DNA from: Polydactylus sextarius
Taxonomy: Eukaryota; Chordata; Actinopteri; Polynemidae
Reading direction: 5' to 3'
Assembly: GCA_016801845.1 (NCBI GenBank)
Contig: CM028923.1
Location: 5,381,001 to 5,445,000 of the forward strand
Length of the DNA: 64,000 bases
This document shows, piece after piece, positions 37,688 to 50,260 of this stretch (its first letter is position 1; each line of letters begins with the position of its first letter). Under the pieces are notes generated by a model. That model did no database searches and was not told the origin of the DNA. It was given only the letters and a program-made list of their open reading frames with translations. The position numbers were made by a program, and so were the translations under genes.

Positions 37688-38995
37688 CTGTATAAAAGGA
37701 CAGGACAGACAAGGTGGCCTACTGGCCACTAGAGGGAGGAGAGGAGACTTGCACCAGTTGGAATAACAGAAAATAATTAGTGCTAAATCAAAATAAGAAC
37801 TTTTGGCTCCTACAATCACATATAAGTCAGATGTACTATTATCACATGTATGTCTACAAAATATAAATATGGGTACATGTCTAACATATATATAAATGTA
37901 TATGTACATATATTGAAAAAATATATACAATAATTCCCTGTAGTGTAATGTCACAAAGATTAGAAATTCTCTATATACAACTATTTAACATAATATTTAA
38001 TATATGCATATGTTTATCCTGTACATTTATGCAAAAGCATATATGTTATATATATAAATTATATACATTACATAGTTCAATTTATGAAATACACATGTGT
38101 AAACATACAAAGTGGCCAGGCATATATGTTCCTATGTTAAATAGGTTTCATACAATAATCATATAATCACACATGTGCATATACGTCTTTATAGGATGGA
38201 AGGTCGATACATATGGCCATATGGGATCACTCTCCTCATAAATATGAGATGAAGTTGATGGACTGCTGGAAAAAATCTAGCCAATATATGTAAATTATGT
38301 GTGGCCATCTGTGGCCGTCACTACAACAGCACATTGTCATAATCTGACTGTTAGAGGGTTTAGAAATAATTGAATGTGCTGAGCAGCTGTTAATGTTTTT
38401 TTCATTTTTAGATGTGTAGGTGGAACAGTTTTACAATCACCAGTGTTTTTAGGATATGAAAAATCCTGAAACCCCAGCTGCTGGCATCCTTCCTTATGTT
38501 AACATGTTGTACATGTTGACAGAACAATAACTAGCTGTTGTTTCTAGCATTGCACATGACCGATCATATTATTAATAAGTGCATAATTAACCATCCTCGA
38601 TCTGCCCTAGGCAATTGTATCTTAACAATAACAATAATGGCTACGAGGGTGAAATTTATCAATATGACAATTAGAAGAACCATGATTTGCAAGTTTTCAA
38701 ATGAACATGGGACAATGCACAGACGCTCATCACAAAACTTCAACATGTCTCAGTAAAATCAAAGTTGTTTCTGAGTGAGAGTTTGTATGTATACAGTATT
38801 GTCCAGTGTGGTCTACTCTGAAATCTGCAACTGAGGAAACTAAAAAGTTGAGAGGGAGAGCAACATACTTCTCTTTGCAAATATTTTGAAGTTGAAGGCT
38901 TGTGTAAAAGTAAGGAAGAAAGGTACCTTTCTCTGCTGTTTAGACTGAGAGATGAAGTGTGATGTGATGTGAACGGCACTGAAGGAAGTACATAC

Positions 38996-39131
38996 CATGC
39001 GCTCAGATAGTCAGCCATGTGCTTCACAATTTCCTTCCAGATCTTTTTTTCCAGTTCAAACCCAGTGTTTGTTTGGGGAATTCTTCTCTGGTTCACTGGA
39101 TGGTATCCAACATCATGGAAGAGGTCTTTGA
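38996..39131 (-). pseudogene. Second exon-like segment in array copy 1
   Basis: The minus-strand frame reads VKDLFHDVGYHPVNQRR, then GFELEKKIWKEIVKHMADYL, and ends at a strong donor-like GTATGT. Its phase does not join directly to the downstream segment at 37687, so another exon would be needed. Family not recognised; the left boundary is approximate. Confidence 0.38.
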
Positions 39132-39358
39132 CTTTTTGTAGTGGTTATTTCTTCGTAGCCTATCTTGTTTGATAACCACCGTGGTGGCCTTGCTGGAGGG
39201 TCTGACTCAAACTTTCAAAAAGGAGATCCAGATGATGCGTGATGTCCAAAAAATATTGCAGGATTTATTGAAAATAAATAAAAGTATAATGCACAGAAGA
39301 TATATAACTCGAATGAAACGAGAATTAATATAATAAATAATGGATTCAGTTTAAGGTC

Positions 39359-39436
39359 TTAAGCCAGCTCCTTCTTGACGGTCTGGTCAAAGACCTTCAC
39401 TTCCTGCTCAAGCCACACCCCATCAGGTAACATCAC
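39359..39436 (-). pseudogene. Exon-like segment in array copy 2
   Basis: Base-for-base the same 78-nt segment as at 37610-37687, with the same acceptor and stop. Confidence 0.4.
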
Positions 39437-40742
39437 CTGTATAAAAGGACAGGACAGACAAGGTGGCCTACTGGCCACTAGAGGGAGGAGAGGAGACTTG
39501 CACCAGTTGGAATAACAGAAAATAATTAGTGCTAAATCAAAATAAGAACTTTTGGCTCCTACAATCACATATAAGTCAGATGTATTAATACATGTATGTC
39601 TACTAAATATAAATATGGGTACATGTCTAACAAATATATAAATGTATATGTACATATATTGAAAAAATATATACAATAATGCCCTGTAATGTAAAGTCAC
39701 AAAGATTAGAAATTCTCTATATACAACTATTTAACATAATATTTAATATATGCATATGTGTATCCTGTACATTTATGCAAAAGCATATATGTTATATATA
39801 TAAATTATATACATTACATAGTTCAATTTATGAAATATACATGTGTAAACATACAAAGTGGCCAGGCATATATGTTCCTATGTTAAATAGGTTTCATACA
39901 ATAATCATATAATCACACATGTGCATATACATCTTTATAGGATGGAAGGTCGATACATATGGCCATATGGGATCACTCTCCTCATAAATATGAGATGAAG
40001 TTGATGGACTGCTGGAAAAAATCTAGCCAATATATGTAAATTATGTGTGGCCATCTGTGGCCGTCACTACAACAGCACATTGTCATAATCTGACTGTTAG
40101 TGGGTTTAGAAATAATTGAATGTGCTGAGCAGCTGTTAATGTTTTTTTCATTTTTAGATGTGTAGGTGGAACAGTTTTACAATCACCAGTGTTTTTAGGA
40201 TATGAAAAATCCTGAAACCCCAGCTGCTGGCATCCTTCCTTATGTTAACATGTTGTACATGTTGACAGAACAATAACTAGCTGTTGTTTCTAGCATTGCA
40301 CATGACCGATCATATTATTAATAAGTGCATAATTAACCATCCTCGATCTGCCCTAGGCAATTGTATCTTAACAATAACAATAATGGCTACGAGGGTGAAA
40401 TTTATCAATATGACAATTAGAAGAACCATGATTTGCAAGTTTTCAAATGAACATGGGACAATGCACAGACGCTCATCACAAAACTTCAACATGTCTCAGT
40501 AAAATCAAAGTTGTTTCTGAGTGAGAGTTTGTATGTATACAGTTTTGTCCAGTGTGGTCTACTCTGAAATCTGCAACTGAGGAAACTAAAAAGTTGAGAG
40601 GGAGAGCAACATACTTCTCTTTTGCAAATATTTTGAAGTTGAAGGCTTGTGTAAAAGTAAGGAAGAAAGGTACCTTTCTCTGCTGTTTAGACTGAGAGAT
40701 GAAGTGTGATGTGATGTGAACGGCACTGAAGGAAGTACATAC

Positions 40743-40878
40743 CATGCGCTCAGATAGTCAGCCATGTGCTTCACAATTTCCTTCCAGATCTTTTTTTCCA
40801 GTTCAAACCCAGTGTTTGTTTGGGGAATTCTTCTCTGGTTCACTGGATGGTATCCAACATCATGGAAGAGGTCTTTGA
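40743..40878 (-). pseudogene. Second exon-like segment in array copy 2
   Basis: Same segment as at 38996-39131 with an intact frame and donor. Copy 3 lacks it. Confidence 0.38.
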
Positions 40879-41042
40879 CTTTTTGTAGTGGTTATTTCTT
40901 CGTAGCCTATCTTGTTTGATAACCACCGTGGTGGCCTTGCTGGAGGGTCTGACTCAAACTTTCAAAAAGGAGATCCAGATGATGCGTGATGTCCAAAAAA
41001 TATTGCAGGATTTATTGAAAATAAATAAAAGTATAATGCACA

Positions 41043-42107
41043 GAAAATATATAACTCGAATGAAACGAGAATTAATATAATAAATAATGGATTCAGTTTA
41101 AGGTCTTAAGCCAGCTCCTTCTTGACGGTCTGGTCAAAGACCTTCACTTCCTGCTCAAGCCACACCCCATCAGGTAACATCACCTGTATAAAAGAACAGG
41201 ACAGACAAGGTGGCCTACTGGCCACTAGAGGAGGAGAGAGAGACTTGCACCAGTTGGAATAACAGAAAATAATTAGTGCTAAATCAAAATAAGAACTTTT
41301 GGCTCCTACAATCACATATAAGTCAGATGTATTAATACATGTATGTCTACTAAATATAAATATGGGTACATGTCTAACAAATATATAAATGTATATGTAC
41401 ATATATTGAAAAAATATATACAATAATGCCCTGTAATGTAAAGTCACAAAGATTAGAAATTCTCTATATACAACTATTTAACATAATATTTAATATATGC
41501 ATATGTGTATCCTGTACATTTATGCAAAAGCATATATGTTATATATATAAATTATATACATTACATAGTTCAATTTATGAAATATACATGTGTAAACATA
41601 CAAAGTGGCCAGGCATATATGTTCCTATGTTAAATAGGTTTCTTACAATAATCATATAATCACACATGTGCATATACGTCTTTATAGGATGGAAGGTCGA
41701 TACATATGGCCATATGGGATCGCTCTCCTCATAAGTATGAGATGAAGTTGATGGACTGCTGGAAAAAATCTAGCCAATATATGTAAATTATGTGTGGCCA
41801 TCTGTGGCTGTAGAAGAACCATGATTCGCAAGTTTTCAAATGAACATGGGACAATGCACAGACGCTCAAACTTCAACATGTCTCAAAGTTGTATCAAAGT
41901 TGTTTCTGAGTGAGAGTTTGTATGTATACAGTATTGTCCAGTGTGGTCTACTCTGAAATCTGCAACCGAGGAAACTAAAAAGTCGAGAGGGAGAGCAACA
42001 TACTTCTCTTTGCAAATATTTTGAAGTTGAAGGCTTGTGTAAAAGTAAGGAAGAAAGGTACCTTTCTCTGCTGTTTAGACTGAGAAATGAAGTGTGATGT
42101 GAACGGC
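41043..42107. repeat. Tandem array unit, copy 3 (deleted and truncated)
   Basis: Matches the unit but lacks about 355 bp internally (join near 41811) and the last ~320 bp. Homology stops at GAACGGC near 42107, so the right-hand exon-like island is missing. Confidence 0.93.
41106..41183 (-). pseudogene. Exon-like segment in array copy 3
   Basis: Same 78-nt segment, unchanged although flanking sequence in this copy has substitutions (for example GAACAG for GGACAG just outside it). Confidence 0.4.
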
Positions 42108-44390
42108 CAAACCCACAGTTGGAGCAGAAAATTTAGACTGAGCACGTCACAGGAAATGTATGTTGTGTTGGGTCTCTTCTGAAAATATGTACTGTGAATC
42201 TCTTTAAATACCCGTAAGGGATATTCATGCACTGAGCACAAGGTCAGTAATGAGACAATGGTCAGAAAGATTCAACATCTTGCTCAAAAGTCCAGATGTT
42301 ACGCACTTTCTGCTCTTCAAACACTTGTATAGTAGAGGGACCAATCATTGTTTCTGTACACAAAAGGCAAAATATACAAGGTTAGTGCGTCAGACAAAAT
42401 TAAGATGCCAGATGTTGAAAACTAATTCATCTAACAGTGTATATAAAACATCAGAACAGCGAACACTTAAGTATGAAATGCAGTAATACACATTTATTTT
42501 CCAGTGCAGGGGCCAGAGTGAGGCTCATGAATAAATGTGTTTACTTGTGGATTTAGTTGTTTGCACAAGCGTGATAATGGAAGTATTAAAAGAGGAAGAG
42601 AGCAGGAGGAGGGGGCACCGATTTTGTGCTACATTGCTTAGTTTTGATCCTCTAATGGAAGAAAAATGTTTAAAAAAAAATATAACAAAATAAGTCTGGG
42701 TTGTCTCTCCAAGTATAACACTGTGGCTAACAAATTATTTTTGTGTTTCCATGTCTATTTCTACTTAACAGTAAAGATGCTAAATTTTGCCTGCAACATG
42801 TAGCTTTAGAATCATTAAAAATCATTTCCTATCCCCTAGGACGACTTCCTGTTGTTTAATAAATCAGCAAGAAACATTAAGAATGAAGCTATTTGATGCT
42901 TTTAGCATTAGCTATGCTTGTTAGCTACAGCTAGCTTGTTTTTCCTGCTAGGTTTTAGCCTTAGCCTACACTAGCTTGCTGTATCTTAGTTCTCATTAAC
43001 TAGCTACACCTAATGATAATAATGAAAGACAGATGATGACCATCTTTTAGCTTTTACGTTTCCTTTAACTTATGAAAAAGTAACACTTCACCAGCTGGTT
43101 ATCATTTAATACTTAATAATATTTGAAAAAAAAAAAAGTAAAATTGCAGCAGAGCAATAAGATATAGCTGCAGTCGTCATTAATTTCAAGTGACACAATC
43201 AATGGACATTGACTAGAAATAATAATAAGTAATAATAATGAATAATAAGCTGCTATTGCATCTGTCTGTGAAATCAAACGTCTTTTATCTATTTATTTAA
43301 ACCCCAAATGTTGAGTGGATAGACTGATAGATTATTATTGGGGCACAGGCAAAAGCATCACACATGAGGAGCAGAGGAGCAGTCTCTTCTGCTCAAAAGA
43401 CAAAAGCCATGAAATCACACAGGGTTAGAAATCAATGCATATATCCCATTACACACACCACGCATGCACACACACACACACACACACACACAGCAGAGGT
43501 CATCACTTATTCAAAGACACCCAGAGCCTTTAAGAGACCATGAGGGAAACAGACGCCCACAAGAAAGTGTCTGTACTTAAGGCACAATGAACAGTCTGTC
43601 GCTGTACATGCCCTCTGGTGGTCCATAAAAAAAAAAAAAATAAATAAAAAAAAACTCTGTTCTGTGTGCACAAGATGCACATCATGTTGGTGTCTGCCAC
43701 CCAGTGGAGAAGAAAAGAAGAAAGTACTTTCAATACAAATCCTGATTCAGACATTTCTTCAGTCATATTGATTGAGACGTTGGCGTTTTTTCCCTTGTCT
43801 ATATCCTAATGGCATTACTTTATATTTGATTATGAATAAAAAATCTAAAATGGTTTATTACATTTCCACATCATGTCTGGTGCAGTGCGGTTGCAGTGTA
43901 TTATGTTCTCAATAAACAACAAAGATGATGTTCTTCTATTGTGATAATATTGCACCACCTGAATAGCTGTGATAAAAGGAAAGTTTAACAAATAAAAGAA
44001 AATAAAAATAGAATAAAAAATACAAAAAAATAAAATACAAATAAAAATACAAAAGACAATGTCATAATATGGTATAATGCTATTGAATTATTTTCAATTT
44101 ATTGATTAATTAGTATATATTCTTTATATTTATGTGTGCAATTATTGATTCCATTGTGTCTTTATTTTATATTAGCTACATTACGTATAAATAGCAATAT
44201 TCAATATTCTGTTGAAGTATGTAGCCAAAGAGTGTTCAACATAGATAAATAAATAAAATATTACAAGTAATTTACATAAATTATTTGTGAAACAACCATG
44301 ATTTTTTTTTATCGTTATTTTTTGTTTATCTTATTATCTTATTATTTTTAGATTATTTCATCAGTACATCACGTCACATTTACGTAAATT
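42108..44390. other. Non-coding AT-rich sequence
   Basis: No gene is supportable. It holds a (CA)n at about 43461-43492 and A-rich runs. The frame at 42250-42486 has no motif. Confidence 0.5.
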
Positions 44391-44394
44391 ACAT

Positions 44395-44789
44395 TCCACA
44401 CCGGCAGGTGGCAGCACTGACGTGCAGTTTCGCCAGTTTTTATCCGCCAGTTTCCGGAAACAAAGGATTGTGGGATTTATTTCTCATCGAAACCAACGTG
44501 ACGGTTACGTTTCAACGTATTTTTTCTTGGAGGGAACTCGTAGAGAGACGTGTCTCTTGAGCTCCGATTATCTGGTAACTAGTTACTCTATTTTATAGAT
44601 TTTAACGCTTGAAAAGGACACTTTTTGGGGGAAAAAAGAAAAGGCGTACTTTGCCTGTCTTTACTTTTTGGAAATCCAGCAAATTTGCTGCGCAGAGAAG
44701 AAAAAAAAACCGCCAAGTCACTCGACTCGACCGGAGGCGACATTTTTTCTCATCAGTTATTTTTTTGGTCGGATATGTGTATAGAAACC
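44395..44789 (+). promoter_or_regulatory. Promoter-like region and 5'UTR of the intronless gene
   Basis: A change to CpG-containing sequence with a CTCF-like core CCGGCAGGTGGCAG (44401-44414), a half-CRE TGACGT and an ETS-like TTCCGG near 44452, all within 400 bp of a strong-context ATG. The transcription start is not visible. Confidence 0.45.
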
Positions 44790-45332
44790 ATGGATGCCAG
44801 ATCTAAACACATTAAAGCCGGCTGTTTCCTTCGTAAAACGGTGAAACCGGGACCTAAATTAAGGTGGCGGATTCTCCGTGTGTCTCCGGGGATCGACGGG
44901 GCCGTTAAACCGTGTCGAGGCTCCACAGCTGTGAAAGCGACCATCCGCAAACACATCCACCGGGAACAGAAGCGAGCACGGTTGGTTAAACTCGCTAAAA
45001 TCATCGGAGACGACTACGAGAAAGAGAAGCAGGAGTCTGTGTACGAGGAAAGTCTCGCCGCGGCCTGTTTGAACCGACATCCAGCTGGAGCAATGGCGCC
45101 GGAAAACACCACGCAGTACCTGATGAGTAACATCTACGACGACATGAGGACGACGGACACCCAGTCAATTCCAGCTGTGTACGAATCATCTGCACATCTG
45201 TATAGTGAATCTCTATCGCCTAACATGGTGTATGCTGCTTTGGACTCTGGTTATGAGAGTTGTCTTGCTTTTCAGCAGCGGGACTTTGAGGAAATGTTTG
45301 ACCTGCACTGTAACTGGGATGAACTGGTCTGA
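44790..45332 (+). CDS. Unrecognised intronless protein, 180 aa, basic N-half and acidic C-terminus
   Basis: The start at 44790 is chosen for its strong context (AAACCATGG). The frame stays open upstream to an ATG at 44625, but that part is A/K-rich and looks like 5'UTR. The N-terminal half is basic (SKHIKAGCFLRKTVKPGPK) and includes a nuclear-localisation-like cluster, RKHIHREQKRAR, followed by a likely helix ending in DDYEKEKQE. The C-terminus is acidic and aromatic (ALDSGYESC, then RDFEEMFDLHCNWDELV), like a transactivation or cofactor-docking motif. Codon use is GC-rich and the stop is TGA. ATTAAA at 45994-45999 is a likely poly(A) signal. By analogy it could be a small nuclear regulator of the immediate-early type; that is inference and I cannot name the family. 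Confidence 0.75.
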   Translation: MDARSKHIKAGCFLRKTVKPGPKLRWRILRVSPGIDGAVKPCRGSTAVKATIRKHIHREQKRARLVKLAKIIGDDYEKEKQESVYEESLAAACLNRHPAGAMAPENTTQYLMSNIYDDMRTTDTQSIPAVYESSAHLYSESLSPNMVYAALDSGYESCLAFQQRDFEEMFDLHCNWDELV

Positions 45333-46000
45333 GAAGTGACTTTCCAATAAGGACAAATATAAAAAGGTGTGCAGAGTTATATTGTAAATATTAGATATGA
45401 TGTGTGATGAGTGTATCATTCATGTGTGTACTTTTTTATTTTCCATGCAGCCCATGTTACTTGATTTGTCGCACGATTCATGGTTGGGCTATTTTTGTCT
45501 CACAGCGGCGCATTGGACGCTACCCGCCCGGTAGGGAGCGCTCCTGAGCCATGTCTAGCACCTCCTCCCCCCCCAGAGGGAACGAACCAAACTCATCTCA
45601 GCTCAGGTCTGATGTGGTCTGACTCACGGATTGTGAAATCCAGGTAACCCCGGGAAGGTATTTGTTTTGTTGCATTGCATTGTCACTGATGTGATGTGAT
45701 GAATGGAAAGTGCTTTTTCCGCAGTCACTGTTGTCAGCGTTTTCCAGGTCACTCCTGCCAGGACACGTGACTCCGCTGTGGGAGGAGCAGGAGACCGAGG
45801 AGGTCGGGCTTCACGTGACACGTGAACATGAGGTGACATTTTTAATGTCCGTTGGTTGTGTTGACTTTTACCAAAAAAAGAAGAAAAACTAAATAAGTGC
45901 AATAATCTTGAAAATGTTTGGATAATTTAATGTTTATATGATAAGTGTGTTTATTCTAAGATGTTTATTTTGTGATTGATGTTGAACATGATGATTAAAG

Positions 46001-48293
46001 GATGACATTGTAAAATTGAACATGGGCCGTTTGTGTTATTTCTAGTAGCTTAACTTTCACCAAGAATGAAAATGCTGTTTGATATTTAGAAATGAATCAT
46101 TGCACATGTCTGAGGAGCTTGTGCCATGTATGACTACACAATTATTCAATATAATAATTTAATTTTATCAGGTAAAAGTGTCATGAATTGTGAAATAAAA
46201 AGGTCTTGATCAATTAATAAGGTCTATAAAAATAGATTTCTATTTACCTACATATGCCAACATATTTATAAACTATGGGGATATTTTAGGCTTCCAGTCA
46301 ATATTTTGACCACAAACATGTTTCATTGATATTGTACATATACACAGGTGTGTGTGTCTGTATAGGGGATATGCAGTTTTTTGCAGTTTTTTTTTTTAGT
46401 GGTTATTTTATCTTGAACATATCAGGTCTCTGGTTGCCCACATACATTTCTCTTAAAAGAATATTTAAGGGCATGTTTTGCCTCTCAAACCAATAACTCT
46501 TTATGTGGTTCTTTTTATATTCTTTCAGAGCACGTCTCTTTTTCCTGCTGAGCCTTTTATTGTTTGTTGTCTCATTGAGCTGCAGGAAACTTGAATATCC
46601 CTGTGGGATTGATAATGTTATAATTGATTTATATGGGATCATGGGCAAATGGAACAGAAACCTAATTTAGAATGTGAATGATTTTTCTTTATCAAACTGC
46701 TGGTCACATAAATTGAAAGTAGCATTTACTCCAGTAATGAAAAGATGAAATCAGATGGTTGGTAACCACCAGTAGCACCACAACAAACCTCTTACTGACA
46801 CATTTCTAAAGGAAGTTGAGTCTACAGTGGGCTGCAAGAACAAAAAGATCTTTGCCATGATTACAACCACGTGGCCACAAAAATGGTTTTTACACCAAAC
46901 CTTCTCTCATCTGCTCCGCTCTATCCATACTACAGCAGTGATATTTAAAGCTGCCACATGGTGGCAGTAGTGTCCAGTAAATGTGTACGGGGGCAACGAG
47001 GTGAAGTGAAGTCCTCCGGGTCACTGAGAGTTAATGCCAGAGGGAGAGGCGTTGATTATTGGTGGTCCACTTTTAGATCATGTCGCTTGGCATTTGTTTC
47101 AGTCGGGGGCACACTGGCTCTTTCCTAGATGAAGTCTCGTCACAGGCCGACAGGAACCAACGACTCGGGTTACTTGTACGGGAACTGGACGAGATTAAAA
47201 CCTTCCACAGTTCAAAGACAATCCTTGTTTCCATTATTTGTGATTTACTCTATGACGCTTAAGTTAATCTACATCTGATACAGAGTGGTGGGGATGTTTG
47301 AAAGCTCCTTTTAGGGCTTGTTAAAACAGTTGAGTAAAAGCTTCATGTCTTTTTAAGGGAGAAAACTCAAGCACACAGGGAGAGAGAACTGCAGTGCAGC
47401 TATCTCGATTCTCTTTCAATCTGAGCCTGTCTGATCCAGAGGCTGATAGCTTTGAGAAACGGCCACAGTGGTTGCTGTGGAGTGAGTGACGCATTGGCTT
47501 CGCCCTGTGTTTTACTGCTGCTGGGCCCAGCTCGGCTGTTTGCCGCTGCCCTGGGTTCAGTTCCTGTCAGTCTGAAAGAGCTCACCCTGTGGTCCAGCTG
47601 CCAAGTGTGATGGTCAGCAATTACACCTAAAAGTGCACTGCCTGTGTGTGTGTGTGTGTGTGTGTGTTTGTGTGAGAGACTTGGACAGCTCTGCCGCTGG
47701 CTGATTAATGGATACTCCTGTGGGCTGCTACAGGATCGATGGTCGTGTGATTGGTGCAATGCTGCGTGTTATTGGCTCGTCTCACTTGTGTGTTTATCTG
47801 GTCATTTGAAACAAAAGCTAATTCTCTCAGAAACCATACTGCAGTCTACTTTAGTTAAATTTCATTTGGTAGCACTGTATTTAAGAGGTACAGAGATAGA
47901 AACGCATTGTTATATAACTGTAAAACCACGGTGATTTGATGTCCACTTGAGGTTTACTGGGGGAAATCAAATAATGTTGGACACTGAGGATTTCAGGAAT
48001 CTTGTCCTCGTCCCTGGTGACAATATAACCCGACCTTTTGACCCTATGTGTCACCTCTAGAATAAGTTGAACCCTGACCTCACTGTGGAGGAGATAAGTG
48101 AGAAGGACACATGTCCAAAGACCTTTTTAATGTCTTTCCAGAAAGAGGCAATTTTCAGCCGTCGCCTGTTCTCGTTACAGTGGAGAGATACTCGCTGCTG
48201 GGAGGAAATTTGGCCACTTGGCTGTAGCACGCAGAGCCGGGGCAACCGGCCAAGAGCTGGGATTTGGCTCCGACGGGACTTTGGACACGGCCT

Positions 48294-48330
<37 letters not shown>

Positions 48331-49700
48331 GAAGCCGTTAGAAGAATCTGGTGTGTGAGGGAATGTGTTTGTGTGCGCTTGAGTCTCACTTAAAAGTGTG
48401 AAAACACATCAAGGATAAATGTCGGTCTACAGGACGTATGGAGGAAATTATGATGTAAATCTTCAAATTCTTGTTTTTACCCCACACGAAGACAAAAAAA
48501 AATTAAAATACCACGCTGACAGACATTGATGACTATCTGTCTGCATTGATATGTGTGTTTTAGTGTGAACTTTGGGACGCACCCCAGAGAAATCAGATTA
48601 GAAAAAAAAAGTTCCTCACATGAATCAAAACAAAGGAAGCAGCAGCAATTTCAGCTCCCACGAGATGGAATTCTGGCAGAGATCCTTTGTTGAGAGAAGT
48701 GACTAACTGACATGTAAACATTTTAGCATTTTTCCAGTCACCAGTAGAGCTTCAAAGTGGTTTCTGACTGGAATTTGGGGCGTGATGGGGGTTGGGATGT
48801 AGGTGAGTAATCAGCATGCTGACTGATTAACATTAAAAACACATCCATGTCATGTAAATGCTTTGGCGCAAACAGGCGTCAATGGGCTTAAGCACCCTTG
48901 ATTTAAATATCTTTGGCTTTGGAACAAGTGACTGTTATATCCTGGGACATTCAGGCAAATTAAATAATGGTTTTAACATTGATGACTATATAAATACCCT
49001 TATGACTATTTACAAATCATTTCTGTGTTTGTATCTGCTGTGGAGCCATTTTAAATCCTTTCTAAAGCTCCCCCAGGAAGAACTCAAATTGATGTGAGTG
49101 TTTGAAATGTTTCCCTGTACAGTAGGTGGCAGCAGAAAGGTTGACATAGCAGCCATCTTGTGGTTCACAGGCAGACAGGATCTTTTTTTTTTTTTTTACT
49201 GTTTTTTTACTACAGAAAGTAGTGGAGTAAAAATCTCTCTTTTATCATGTAGGTGGAAAGTAAAAGGATTGACATTAAATTGATTTATACATTACACAAC
49301 TAAAGTTGGGATTATATCTGTGTGCGGACATCCAAGGAGAGAGATAACGTGTGGGTGTTTGACGTTTTGTTTGCTGTGACCTTCTCTGTAAAACGACAGG
49401 AGATGTGCCAAGGGACACTCAGGTGGTCATGTTAATCTGCTGACTCTGACCCACACACACACGCACAAACATGCAACAATTTTATTTTTATTTGCATGTA
49501 TACAGGCTCATCACACAAGTTAGTAGACATCATAGCTGCTTTAAGACTTGACGAGACTGAAGATTACATTAGTGTCCTTCACTTCCTCTTGCATCAGTTT
49601 TGTTTTTTGACCTTTTATTTGTCCTGGACAGCTGCACAGGTAGACCTGAGTCTAGATCAGCCTTCACTGAGCTTCATACTGTGCAGGATTGTGGCACATA
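46001..49700. other. Gene-poor intergenic sequence
   Basis: No coding exon is supportable. It holds (TG)n at 47643-47668, a run of 30 T at 48296-48325 and a CTCF-like core ACAGTAGGTGGCAG at 49119-49132. Confidence 0.5.
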
Positions 49701-49723
49701 TACTTACATATAGAAATGTGATT

Positions 49724-49741
49724 TTATATATATATACATAC

Positions 49742-49825
<84 letters not shown>

Positions 49826-49832
49826 GTATATA
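49724..49832. repeat. (TA)n-(TG)n-(TATG)n compound microsatellite
   Basis: About 65 bases of TG flanked by TATACATA on the left and TATGTATG on the right. Confidence 0.96.
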
Positions 49833-49839
49833 ATGTTAC

Positions 49840-50260
49840 ACATATGACCTTACCAGACATATATGTCACATATTTGCGAGATATATCAAAGTGCATGTAT
49901 AACATATATGAAATATGCATAATAAAAATTGTATATGTAAATATATTGGGAAAAAAATATAAAAAATTTAAAATAAAAATTTGATCTTACTATATATGTT
50001 GATATAACACGTGTATATATACATGTATGCAATTCTTACATTATACATTTACACAAATAATTATATTTTATATGTATAAATAGTTGTGTGCATCTCATAT
50101 AGCTCAATTTATGTTGAACATCCATAAACATATAGGGACTAGGCATATATGTCATGTGTTGTATATATTCATATATATGACACATGCATATGTGTCTTCT
50201 GTGATGAATTTCAGTACATGTAAATATACTAAATGTTTGTATGGGTATAAGGTTCACATA
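49840..50260 (+). repeat. Diverged relative of the tandem-array AT-rich core
   Basis: Collinear with about 37845-38200 of the array. Shared landmarks in the same order are AATATATTG-GGAAAAAA, TACATTTA-CA-AA, ATATGTATAAAT, AGCTCAATTTATG, AACATA and AGGCATATATGT. Confidence 0.6.

Larger units (their letters stand above)
37547..39295. repeat. Tandem array unit, copy 1 (1749 bp)
   Basis: Begins GAAGATATATAACTCG and is repeated immediately downstream at near identity. The unit is AT-rich with two exon-like islands on the minus strand, at its left end and at its right end. I do not recognise it as a known transposon: no terminal inverted repeats and no long ORF are visible. Confidence 0.95.
39296..41042. 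repeat. Tandem array unit, copy 2 (1747 bp)
   Basis: Near-identical to copy 1 over its full length. In the left third it shares variants with copy 3 (TTAATACATG, CCCTGTAATGTAAAG). Further right it differs from both at, for example, ATACATCTTT and an extra T in CTCTTTTGC. Confidence 0.95.

Noticed and set aside
44625..44789. N-terminal extension of the intronless protein to 235 aa
   Set aside because: The extra 55 residues are Lys- and Phe-rich and come from A/T runs. The ATG at 44790 has a far better context.
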